Source: CANJIV01 sp046330225
GTDB lineage: Bacteria > Actinomycetota > Thermoleophilia > Solirubrobacterales > Solirubrobacteraceae
Assembly (NCBI GenBank): GCA_046330225.1
Contig: JAXLTD010000006.1
Location: forward strand, 1-64,000
DNA length: 64,000 nt
Direction: 5' to 3'
Shown here: one piece after another, positions 1 through 7,025 of the stretch
How positions within the stretch are numbered: position 1 is the first letter of the stretch
Layout of the letters: each line of letters starts with the position of its first letter
Translations under genes and position numbers: made by a program
Notes under the pieces: model-generated
Databases searched by the model: none
What the model was told of the DNA's origin: nothing
Seen by the model: the letters and a program-made list of their open reading frames with translations, nothing else

Positions 1-358
1 AACCCCGCCGCCTCATAGCCGCCCGTTCCGCCCCACCCGCCCGCTCGACCGAGCCAGGCAGGCGCCAGCTCCCAAACAAATGGAAGACGGTTCGAGTCCG
101 GGTCTCGCCATGTCCCGGAGGCGAAGGCCGGCACGCCGCCGCTGCGACGGAGGCAGCCCGAGAGCCCGGAGATCGTCATCGGCTCGTCACATTCTTCCGT
201 CAGGCTGAGGGAATGAACTTCGCGACGCTCCGCCGTTCAGCGTGCCTCGCGGCCGCCCGCCGGCACACCGCCGACCGCGGCAGGAGGTGGCTCGTCAATG
301 GCACCGCGGCCCGTGGCAGCGGATCCGGGATGAGCCGACCGGACGAGCACCCGGCGTG
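1..358. other. Left-edge region without a supported gene
   Basis: No open reading frame here has convincing protein-like composition. The string GGTTCGAGTCC at 89-99, followed by CCA at 108-110, resembles a tRNA T-arm and 3' end. Only three of five T-stem pairs form, and no matching 5' acceptor strand lies in the preceding bases, so it is at most a decayed tRNA end. Reading frames from 242 join the following membrane protein but lack hydrophobic or conserved character. Confidence 0.4.
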
Positions 359-790
359 ATGCTGGATCGGACCGTGAAGCTCGAAGACACCAAGGTGGAC
401 GTGAAGCTCGTCCTAAGCGGACTGTGGATCGCCATGCTGCTCGTGTTCGCGTACGTCGACATCTTCGGGTTCTGGCGAGCCGATGTCATCAAGGGGGCGC
501 TCGCGCATGAGGTTCCCGGTCCGGGGTTCGAGATCACCCAGACGTTTCTCGTCCTCACCACGATCTACGTCTTGATCCCGAGCCTCATGGTCGTCGTCAC
601 GCTGCTCGCCCCCGCCAGGCTGAACCGGCCGGCGAACATCGTGGTGAGCCTGGCCTTCCTGGTGACGGTGATCGCGTCCGCCGTCGGCGAGACGTGGACG
701 TACTTCCTCCTCGGGAGCATCGTCGAGGCCTTGCTCCTCGTTGCCATCGCGAGGGTCGCCTGGACCTGGCCGCGACGCTCGAACGAGTAG
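359..790 (+). CDS. DUF6326 family integral membrane protein
   Basis: A 143-residue protein with four hydrophobic stretches (about residues 15-35, 60-80, 90-105 and 110-130) and a charged tail, so it should sit in the cytoplasmic membrane. The pattern of an early Leu-Trp helix, a Tyr-Val-Asp-Ile-Phe-Gly-Phe segment and later short helices resembles DUF6326 proteins, which have no known function. The frame is open upstream to 242, but that extension is Arg/Pro-rich and non-membrane, so the ATG at 359 is preferred (GTG at 356 is an alternative). It converges on the HxlR regulator at 796. Confidence 0.7.
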   Translation: MLDRTVKLEDTKVDVKLVLSGLWIAMLLVFAYVDIFGFWRADVIKGALAHEVPGPGFEITQTFLVLTTIYVLIPSLMVVVTLLAPARLNRPANIVVSLAFLVTVIASAVGETWTYFLLGSIVEALLLVAIARVAWTWPRRSNE

Positions 791-795
791 CGGCG

Positions 796-1416
796 TCACG
801 CCATGCGCGGGACGGGGAGCGCGAAGGCGTTCAGCCAGCGTGTCGCCGCACGGCGGTCGCCGGTGATCGCGACCGTCGACAGCGGGCGGCTGCGGGTCAC
901 GACGCCGAGGAACGCTCGAACGTCGGCCGTGAGCCGGAACGCGGGGGCCTGCGCGGGGCCGCGCCGGGCCGTCGGCGGGCCCTCGCCGGTGGCCAGGTGG
1001 AAGCACGCGCCGTCGATCTCGAACTCGTACGACTCGGCGCGAGCGGGGCCGGCCGCCGGACGATGGACGGCGAGCATCGCGACCGCATACCAGTCGCCGC
1101 GCAGGCGATCCTCCGCGCGGGGCGGATCCATCTGAGGCGCCTCCCAACGCGCGAGCGCGAGCACGACCTCGCGCAGGCCCGCGCCGCTGTGGCTGAGCGC
1201 GTAATGCGGGCCGTCCTTGACGCACACGCCGGCTGCGACGAGCGCGTCGAGCCGGGCCGCAAGGAGGTTGGTGCCCATCGCGGGCAGCCCTTCGAGCAGC
1301 TCTCCGTAGCGGCGGGGGCCGAGCATGAGGTCGCGCACGATGAGCAGCGTCCAGCGCTCGCCCAGCAGGTCGAGCGACCGCGCGACCGCGCAGAACTGGT
1401 GGTAGCTTCGCTTCAC
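796..1416 (-). CDS. HxlR-family winged-helix transcriptional regulator
   Basis: The N-terminal ~100 residues match HxlR regulators: an early Cys (FCAVARSLDLLGERWTLL), the RDLMLGPRRYGEL helix, then a recognition helix and wing. The C-terminal half (from about residue 110) resembles the SCP2-like extension found on some members. It is expected to bind DNA as a dimer and respond to redox or small molecules. It starts with GTG at 1416 and is transcribed divergently from the hydrolase at 1439, with only 22 bp between them, so it very probably controls both. Confidence 0.85.
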   Translation of the reverse strand: MKRSYHQFCAVARSLDLLGERWTLLIVRDLMLGPRRYGELLEGLPAMGTNLLAARLDALVAAGVCVKDGPHYALSHSGAGLREVVLALARWEAPQMDPPRAEDRLRGDWYAVAMLAVHRPAAGPARAESYEFEIDGACFHLATGEGPPTARRGPAQAPAFRLTADVRAFLGVVTRSRPLSTVAITGDRRAATRWLNAFALPVPRMA

Positions 1417-1438
1417 AAGAGTACTATAGTTTATTCAA
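1417..1438. promoter_or_regulatory. Overlapping divergent promoters sharing a palindromic -10
   Basis: The 22-bp gap contains the palindrome ACTATAGT (1423-1430), inside an AT-rich patch that stands out sharply. Read on either strand it supplies a TATAGT -10 box: 8 nt before the GTG of the hydrolase and 6 nt before the GTG of the HxlR gene. Both mRNAs would then be leaderless and could not be started at the same time. The overlapping AGTACT at 1420-1425 is also palindromic. This is the natural operator for the HxlR protein. Confidence 0.6.
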
Positions 1439-2170
1439 GTGCTGATGACCTCCCACCGCTTCGGTGACGCGGGCCCGCTCGTCGTTCTCCTGCACGGCAT
1501 CCCCGGCTCGTCCGCAGACTGGCGGCCGGTCGCGAAGCGCCTCGCCGCCGACCACCGCGTCCTCGCGTGCGACCTGCTCGGGTTCGGAGCCAGCCCGCGG
1601 CCCAACGCCATCGACGCGCTGTGGGCGGACGCACAGGCCGAAGCGCTCGAGCCGCTCGTCGAGGAGCCGGCGGTCGTCGTGGGTCACGACTTCGGCGGGC
1701 CCGTCGCGCTGACGCTCTACCGGCGCCGGCCGGACCTGTTCGTCCGGCTGGTCCTGCTCGCCACGAACGCGTTTGGCGACACGCCGATCCCGCTGCCGAT
1801 CCGTGCGGTCACCTGGCCGGTCCTCGGCGGCATGGCCGAGCACGTGCTGATGTCCGGACCCGCGCTGCGCGCCGTCGCCCGGGGACGCGCGGACGTCGGC
1901 GACCGTGCCCAGATCCACGCCACGCGGACGATCTTCGCCGCCGCGCTGCGGGAGCTCGGTCCGCGCTACGCACCCATCGAGGCCACGCTCCCCACCATCA
2001 CCGTCCCCACGACGGTGCTGTGGGGGGATCGTGACGAGTTCTTCTCGGTGAATGATGGGCACCGCCTTGCCGAGGCGATCCCCGGGGCGCAGCTGCGGGT
2101 GCTCGAGGGCGCCGGCCACTTCCTGGCGCGAGAGCGCACCGACGACGTCGTGGCGGCGATCGCCGCGTGA
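1439..2170 (+). CDS. Alpha/beta-hydrolase (haloalkane dehalogenase/epoxide hydrolase-like)
   Basis: A 243-residue alpha/beta-hydrolase. Visible are the oxyanion loop HGIPG (about residues 19-23), the nucleophile elbow GHDFGG with Asp about residue 84, an acid residue in WGDRDEFF, and the catalytic His in EGAGHFL near the C-terminus. An Asp nucleophile points to dehalogenases or epoxide hydrolases rather than serine esterases. The substrate is unknown. The GTG start at 1439 sits 8 nt after TATAGT; ATG at 1445 is the alternative. Probably controlled by the adjacent HxlR protein. Confidence 0.8.
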   Translation: MLMTSHRFGDAGPLVVLLHGIPGSSADWRPVAKRLAADHRVLACDLLGFGASPRPNAIDALWADAQAEALEPLVEEPAVVVGHDFGGPVALTLYRRRPDLFVRLVLLATNAFGDTPIPLPIRAVTWPVLGGMAEHVLMSGPALRAVARGRADVGDRAQIHATRTIFAAALRELGPRYAPIEATLPTITVPTTVLWGDRDEFFSVNDGHRLAEAIPGAQLRVLEGAGHFLARERTDDVVAAIAA

Positions 2171-2337
2171 GCCGGCTCGACGACTGCTTCGCCATCGGGC
2201 CTGCCGGTTTCAGGCTGCATGCCGTAGCGAGCCCGGGGATTCTCGCCGTTCGCCCCGATCGCTACATCGGGCTGCGCGACGACCGCGGCGACGCCCGCGC
2301 CGCGGACGCCTGTTTCAGCCGCGTCGTCGCCGGCTGA
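2167..2337 (+). pseudogene. C-terminal remnant of an aromatic-ring FAD monooxygenase
   Basis: This 56-codon frame opens with a GTG that overlaps the hydrolase stop (GTGA). Its end reads ASPGILAVRPDRYIGLRDD, which resembles the C-terminal thioredoxin-like domain of PheA/TfdB-type FAD monooxygenases, where the usual form is VLVRPDGYVAWR. No FAD-binding part precedes it; the hydrolase does, in the same reading direction. The simplest reading is the tail of a larger monooxygenase gene whose front was lost when the hydrolase region was joined to it. It could still be translated as a short peptide. Confidence 0.55.
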
Positions 2338-2362
2338 CGCCGCGCGAACCTGCGGCGCCGGG

Positions 2363-2938
2363 TCACCGGTCCCGCAGGCCCTTGCCCTCCAGGATCCTCG
2401 GAACCTGCTTCTCGACGCGAGCCGCCCGGGTCGACGCCTGCTTGGCATCGGAGACATGCAGGTTGTACTCCCGCTGGCGTCCCGGGGTCAGCGCCTCGAA
2501 CGCGGCCTTGAGTTCGGCGTCGCCGTCGAGGCGCTCCTGGAGCTCCTCGGCCAGGACGAGCTCGGGCGGCGGGCCGACCTCCAGGCCGGCATCCTCGGCG
2601 TCGATTGCCTCCTGGACGCATGCCCTCACGGCGTCGGCGAGCCGCTCGACGTCGTCGACCGACGTGAACCGCATGCGGCGGGCCGAGCGCGAGTTCGGGC
2701 CTTGGTCCTCCAGGACGCCGGCGGCGTCGCTCAGGAGCGCCCCCTTGAAGAACATGAGCGCGAGGAAGCCCTTCATCTCCTGGACGATGGCGATATTGCT
2801 GCCCTCGTGGACGTAGCAGGGCTTGCCCCACTTGAGCTCCTCGTCCAGCCCGCAGCCGAGCAGGACGGCCCGGAGCTCGGTGATCTCCGCCGGCCACTGC
2901 TCGGACCGGGCGATGTAGGCGTCGACCTTCGGGTTCAT
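2363..2938 (-). CDS. YdeI/OmpD-associated family protein (DUF1801 + OmdA)
   Basis: A 191-residue two-part protein. The first ~90 residues carry the DUF1801-like pattern LKWGKPCYVHEGSNIAIVQEMKGFLALMFFKG; the last ~60 carry the OmdA-type pattern LTPGRQREYNLHVSDAKQASTRAARVEK. Families of this kind are cytosolic and poorly understood; the OmdA domain has been linked to stress and polymyxin-type resistance in other bacteria. The ATG at 2938 opens the conserved start; another ATG six codons upstream is possible. Monocistronic on the minus strand. Confidence 0.8.
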   Translation of the reverse strand: MNPKVDAYIARSEQWPAEITELRAVLLGCGLDEELKWGKPCYVHEGSNIAIVQEMKGFLALMFFKGALLSDAAGVLEDQGPNSRSARRMRFTSVDDVERLADAVRACVQEAIDAEDAGLEVGPPPELVLAEELQERLDGDAELKAAFEALTPGRQREYNLHVSDAKQASTRAARVEKQVPRILEGKGLRDR

Positions 2939-3063
2939 CGCGTCTCCGATCGGCATCGTTCGCGTGCGGGCGCAGGTTCGCCTGAGCGTAGCGAGGCTCG
3001 TGGACCGCGGGACGATGAGCAGCGCGACGCTCGGGCCGGCGACGATCGCGGGCCGTGACGCGG

Positions 3064-3801
3064 CTAGAACTCGCGTCCCAGCCGATAGGCCTCGTCCAGG
3101 TACGCCTTCCGCTGCTCGTCGCTGGCGGCGACGACGGCGTGGAAGTAGACGTGCCTGGCGTCCTTGACGCCGGCCATCTGCAAGCCCCACGAGCTGATGA
3201 CGGTGTCCATCGCGTCGCGCCAGCCCTTGTCGTACTCCTCCTCGGTGAAGAACGTCGGCGTGAGGATCAGCGCCTTCTGCTGGGAGAGCAGCGGCATGCG
3301 CCCTTCGAGGTCGCCCTGCCAGCCCTCGGACGTGAGCGTGTAGGCGAAGCCGTACGCGAAGACGCGCTCGAACCAGCCCTTGAGGATCGCCGGGAAGCCC
3401 ATCCAGAACACCGGCGCCACGAAGATCAGGCCGTCGGCCGCGCGGACGAGGGCCTGCTGTTCGCGCACGTCGTCGGGCACCTGCTCATAGAGCGCACGGG
3501 CGATCTCACGCGTCCCTTTCCCGCGGACCCAGCGTCGCGCCATCGCGCGGCGGATCGGCCCGCCGGCCATCTCGACCACCGCGTGGGGAAGGTCTGCCTT
3601 CTCGAGCAGGTCGTCGGGGTAGGACTCGTGCAGGAACTGCATGCTGTCTCGAGCCGTGAACACCGGGTCGAAGCCGATCGCGTTGAGGTCGCTGACCTCG
3701 TACCTGTGGGCGCTGTCGTCGAGGCCGCGCGTCACGTGCTCCAGGATCGCGTGCGTGAACGAGCGCGGGTTGTGGTGCGCGTAGACGACGAGGACGTTCA
3801 T
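3064..3801 (-). CDS. Flavodoxin-fold NAD(P)H dehydrogenase (quinone)-like
   Basis: A 245-residue protein beginning MNVLVVYAHHNPRSF, the FMN-binding start of the NQO1/MdaB/KefF group. It continues with the second conserved loop APVFWMGFPAILKGWFERVF (about residues 130-150). It should reduce quinones or similar electrophiles with NAD(P)H and FMN in the cytosol. Its ATG overlaps the TGA of the upstream cysteine-motif protein (ATGA at 3798-3801), so the two are translationally coupled and probably work in one redox task. The last ~50 residues are less conserved. Confidence 0.85.
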   Translation of the reverse strand: MNVLVVYAHHNPRSFTHAILEHVTRGLDDSAHRYEVSDLNAIGFDPVFTARDSMQFLHESYPDDLLEKADLPHAVVEMAGGPIRRAMARRWVRGKGTREIARALYEQVPDDVREQQALVRAADGLIFVAPVFWMGFPAILKGWFERVFAYGFAYTLTSEGWQGDLEGRMPLLSQQKALILTPTFFTEEEYDKGWRDAMDTVISSWGLQMAGVKDARHVYFHAVVAASDEQRKAYLDEAYRLGREF

Positions 3802-4742
3802 GACGGCTCCGCGACCATGTCCGCGACGCGCTGAGCTACGAGGCGCGCGATGCGGGCACAGCTGGTCGTGCCGTCGTGCTCGATGTACGCGGCCACGCCG
3901 TCGGCGGTGGCGAAGTCGCAGCCGGTCAGCGCGCGGCATTGCGTGCTTCCGAACTGCGCCTCGAACCAGCCGGCGAGGTCGTGCCCGAGGTTCATGGCGT
4001 GATTGAAGGCGTTGACCTGGTCGGCGAGCGCATCCTTGCCGAGAGCCATCAGGCCGAGCATCCGCGCCACCCGGGGGCGGCTGTCCTCCATCTCGCCGAA
4101 CCTCAGGCCGAGCGCCATCACTCCCGCCGTCAGCGCACTGCAGGTCATCCCCGCGAACAGCGTGCCGCCCAGGAACGCGGCGGTCGCGCCGTCGATCCCG
4201 GCAGGTGTGTCGAGCTCAGCGAGCACAGCGTCGGCGCAATGAAACCCGCGCTGGCGCCAGTGCGCGTGCAGCTCGCGGTAGGCGGCGCGGCGATTCGGCT
4301 CGATGGCGCGCCGCCCTCCGGCCGCCAGGCAGTGCGCGCACATCGCCGGCGCCTCGCGCACCACGCCCACGCAGCGCACGGGGACGCGGGCGTTGCCGAG
4401 GATCTGCCGGCAGTCGGTGGTGCCGTGGCGGTCGCGGAATCGCCGCATGAGGTCATCGCCCTCGTCGACAACGCGTGGCAGTCCGTCGGCGGTCTCGTCG
4501 CGGCGGTGGCGCAGCCCCATCAGCACCAGCGGCGCGGTCAGCCCGCCGCACTCGCCGCCCGTGTTGGCGATCCCGCCCGGAAGTCCCGCCGTCAGCAGGA
4601 CCAGCCAGTCGGCCTCGGTGTCGGATGCGTCGAGCATCGTCTGCATCACCGTCGGAGCGCAGTGGCCCATCCGCAGCAGGTTGCCCACGCCGCGGCGGCG
4701 CAGCTCGTCGGCTGGGATCGTCGGGAAGGCCTCGACAGACAT
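3798..4742 (-). CDS. C_GCAxxG_C_C-type cysteine-rich redox protein, internally duplicated
   Basis: A 314-residue protein with two similar halves. Each has an early HCA motif (GHCAPTVMQ about residue 27; FHCADAVL about 170), a glycine-rich loop with a second Cys (GGECGGLTAPLVLMG; GMTCSALTAGVMALG) and further Cys residues (MCAHC; QCRALTGC). This is the arrangement of C_GCAxxG_C_C proteins, proposed redox-active or metal-binding proteins. Its ATGA overlap with the flavodoxin-fold reductase suggests an electron-transfer pair. The gene is divergent from a TetR regulator, and the space between them holds two operator-like repeats. Confidence 0.75.
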   Translation of the reverse strand: MSVEAFPTIPADELRRRGVGNLLRMGHCAPTVMQTMLDASDTEADWLVLLTAGLPGGIANTGGECGGLTAPLVLMGLRHRRDETADGLPRVVDEGDDLMRRFRDRHGTTDCRQILGNARVPVRCVGVVREAPAMCAHCLAAGGRRAIEPNRRAAYRELHAHWRQRGFHCADAVLAELDTPAGIDGATAAFLGGTLFAGMTCSALTAGVMALGLRFGEMEDSRPRVARMLGLMALGKDALADQVNAFNHAMNLGHDLAGWFEAQFGSTQCRALTGCDFATADGVAAYIEHDGTTSCARIARLVAQRVADMVAEPS

Positions 4743-4814
4743 GGCTGGCCTCGCGGACCCTCGCACCAGCCGGGCGCCGGCGCATCGGTACTCCGCCGCG
4801 AAGCGTCGCGGCCT

Positions 4815-4839
4815 GCCCGTGGCGCCGCAGGCCACGGGC
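4815..4839. other. Perfect 9-bp hairpin upstream of the cysteine-rich gene
   Basis: GCCCGTGGC and GCCACGGGC flank a 7-nt loop. It lies 73-97 nt upstream of the minus-strand start at 4742, inside its probable 5' leader if transcription begins near the operators at 4982-5018. No U-run follows. It could be an attenuator-like structure, a protein site, or chance in GC-rich DNA. Confidence 0.35.
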
Positions 4840-4981
4840 CGCAACGCCCGACCGCTCGGATCCCCAACAGCATGCTGGTCCTCAGCACCTCGGCGCTGAC
4901 CGGGTTTCGATCGACGCGCAGGCCCGGCGCGTCCGGGTCGCGCCCCGATGCGGTCGCGGCCACCGAGTTCGTCACTTTTGT

Positions 4982-5018
4982 TTGATGGGCGCTCAACTTT
5001 GCCTTGACTCGCACTCAA
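4982..5018. promoter_or_regulatory. Tandem TTGA-N7-TCAA operators (TetR type)
   Basis: Two copies of the inverted repeat TTGA-N7-TCAA lie at 4982-4996 and 5004-5018. Their starts are 22 bp apart, about two helical turns. They sit directly before the TetR ATG at 5031 and in the divergent space shared with the cysteine-rich gene. Size and symmetry suit a TetR dimer, so the TTG at 5004 is operator DNA and not a start codon. Confidence 0.7.
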
Positions 5019-5030
5019 ACGGCTGCCACG

Positions 5031-5627
5031 ATGCCGCCCGTGCGGCGGGCCTACGACATGACCAGGCGGGGCCAGAGCGTCGAGGCCACCCGGCGCCGGA
5101 TCGCGACGGCTGCGCTCGACCTGTTCATGGAGCGCGACTACGAGTCCGTCACGCTCAACGAGATCGCGCGGGCGGCGGGCGTATCGCACCAGACCGTGCT
5201 CAACCACTGCCGCAGCAAGGCCGGGGTCGTCCTGGCTTCCGGCGAGCTCTTCAGCGAGCGGGTCGCCGCGCTGCAGGCCGACGCGAAGCCCGGCGACGTC
5301 CCGTCCGTCGTGCACGCGACGTGCGCGCGCTACGAAGTGCTGGGCGACGCGAACGCCCGCTGGGACGGGCTGGGCGAGCGCTTTCCCGAAATCGCCGATG
5401 CGCTCGCCCGTGGCCGCGCGTCCCGCCAGGAGTGGCTGCAGGACATGCTCGGAACTCTGCTGCCCGATGACCCCGAGGAGTGCCGCCGCGTGCTCTACGG
5501 GCTCCATGCGGCCCTCGACGTCCACACGTGGCGGCTCTTCCGCCGCGACCTCGGGCTGAGCCGCGAGCAGACCGAGCAGCAGCTCACCGACCTCGTCCTC
5601 GGCGTCCTTGCCCGGCACCGGAGCTGA
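5031..5627 (+). CDS. TetR-family transcriptional regulator
   Basis: A 198-residue regulator with the TetR helix-turn-helix at about residues 20-65 (TAALDLFMERDYESVTLNEIA, then AAGVSHQTVLNHCRSKAGV) and a helical ligand-binding part after it. The start is set at ATG 5031 because an open frame from TTG 5004 would run through the operator repeats. It most likely represses itself and the divergent cysteine-rich/flavodoxin pair. The glycosyltransferase GTG begins two bases after its stop, so that gene is probably co-regulated. Confidence 0.85.
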   Translation: MPPVRRAYDMTRRGQSVEATRRRIATAALDLFMERDYESVTLNEIARAAGVSHQTVLNHCRSKAGVVLASGELFSERVAALQADAKPGDVPSVVHATCARYEVLGDANARWDGLGERFPEIADALARGRASRQEWLQDMLGTLLPDDPEECRRVLYGLHAALDVHTWRLFRRDLGLSREQTEQQLTDLVLGVLARHRS

Positions 5628-5629
5628 CG

Positions 5630-6907
5630 GTGGCGCATTTCCTCTTCACGGAGTGGGACGGCGGCGGCAGCCTGCCGCCTGAGCTGACCGTCATCCGCCG
5701 GGCGGTCGAGGCGGGCCACACGGTCACCGTCCTCGGCGATCCGGTCATGGAAGCCGAGGTGCGCGCGACCGGCGTGGATGACTTCCGCCCGTGGGTCGAG
5801 GCTCCGCATCACGTCACGCGCGATCCGCAGGACGACTACGTCCGGGACTGGGAGATCCGGTCGCCCGCCCGCATCCTCACCAACCTGATGGACACGCTGA
5901 TGGTCGGGCCGGCGCCGTTGTTCGCCGCCGAGACGCTGGCGGCCGTCGATGACGTCCGCCCGGACGCCGTCGCGTCGAGCTTCCCGCTGTTCGGAGCCCT
6001 GATCGCCGCTGAGGCCCGGGAGATCCCCTGCGCGGTCCTGGTGCCGAACGTCGTCGCGCTGCCCGCCGAGGGGATGCCGCCCTTCGGCACGGGAATGCTC
6101 CCCGCCACGGGACCGCTGGGCCGCACACGCGACCGCGCAGTCAATGCCCTCGTCGCGCGGCTCTGGGACCGGGGCCTGAGCGATCTCAACCGCACGCGGG
6201 CATCGCTTGGCCTCCCCCCGCTCGAGCGGCTGCTGGAGCAGTGGGAGCGACCGGAGCGCGTGCTCGCCCTCACGGGCTCCGCCTTCGACTTCCCGGCCGC
6301 GCTGCCGCCGAACGTGCGCTACGTCGGCCCGCAGCTCGACGACCCGGAGTGGGCCGAGCCGTGGACCCCGGCCCGCGGCGGCGACCGTCCTCTCGTCCTG
6401 GTCGCGATGAGCACCACGTTCATGGACCACGTCGGCCAGCTCCAGCGCGCGGTGACCGCGCTCGCCGGACTGCCCGTCGACGGCCTCGCGACGACCGGGC
6501 CGGCCGTCGGCCCCGAGCAGATCGATGCGCCGCCGAACGTCACCGTCGTGCGTTCGGCGCCCCACGGCGACGTGCTCGCCCACGCCGACGCGCTGGTCAC
6601 CCACGGCGGCCACGGAACGGTCATGAAGGCGCTCGTGGCCGGCGTCCCGATCGTCTGCCTGCCGACCGGTCGCGACCAGCCCGACAACGCGGCTCGCCTC
6701 AAGGCCCGCGGTGCCGGCATCAAGCTCTCCCAACGGGCCGCGCCCAGGCGGATCCGGGCGGCGGTGCAACGGATTCTCGACGATCCGTCCTACGCAGCCG
6801 CGGCCAGCCGCCTCGGCGACCAGCTCCGCGCCGAATCCGACAGCGGTGCCGCGCTCGCCGAGCTCGAGGGGCTTGCGCAGCGGGAGCGGCCGGCCCCAGC
6901 CGTCTGA
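5630..6907 (+). CDS. UDP-glycosyltransferase, GT1/MGT macrolide type
   Basis: A 425-residue GT-B enzyme. The N-terminal half begins VAHFLFTEWDGGGSLPPELTV with an acceptor-binding fold. The C-terminal half has the nucleotide-sugar signature APHGDVLAHADALVTHGGHGTVMKALVAGVPIVCLP, with the HGG and D-x-x-D-N elements (GRDQPDNAARLKARGAG) near residues 325-365. It should transfer a sugar from a nucleotide donor to a small hydrophobic acceptor such as a xenobiotic or natural product. Its GTG start lies 2 nt after the TetR stop, implying co-transcription. Confidence 0.85.
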   Translation: MAHFLFTEWDGGGSLPPELTVIRRAVEAGHTVTVLGDPVMEAEVRATGVDDFRPWVEAPHHVTRDPQDDYVRDWEIRSPARILTNLMDTLMVGPAPLFAAETLAAVDDVRPDAVASSFPLFGALIAAEAREIPCAVLVPNVVALPAEGMPPFGTGMLPATGPLGRTRDRAVNALVARLWDRGLSDLNRTRASLGLPPLERLLEQWERPERVLALTGSAFDFPAALPPNVRYVGPQLDDPEWAEPWTPARGGDRPLVLVAMSTTFMDHVGQLQRAVTALAGLPVDGLATTGPAVGPEQIDAPPNVTVVRSAPHGDVLAHADALVTHGGHGTVMKALVAGVPIVCLPTGRDQPDNAARLKARGAGIKLSQRAAPRRIRAAVQRILDDPSYAAAASRLGDQLRAESDSGAALAELEGLAQRERPAPAV

Positions 6908-7025
6908 ACGGGCCGGCCACTGCAACCCGATGAGGTCCGGGATCGCGGCCGCGGTAGGGTAGGGCTCCAGTGCGGTCGCGATAGGTGTCGGACCTTGCAC
7001 AGACCAAGCGAACAAGGGGTCCCTC

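Noticed and set aside
86..110. tRNA-like T-arm (GGTTCGAGTCC) followed by CCA
   Set aside because: Only three of five T-stem pairs form and no 5' acceptor strand complementary to the bases before CCA lies in positions 1-85, so a complete tRNA is not supported.
5004..5030. TTG start of the TetR gene at 5004
   Set aside because: This stretch is the second TTGA-N7-TCAA operator; ATG 5031 starts the conserved protein.
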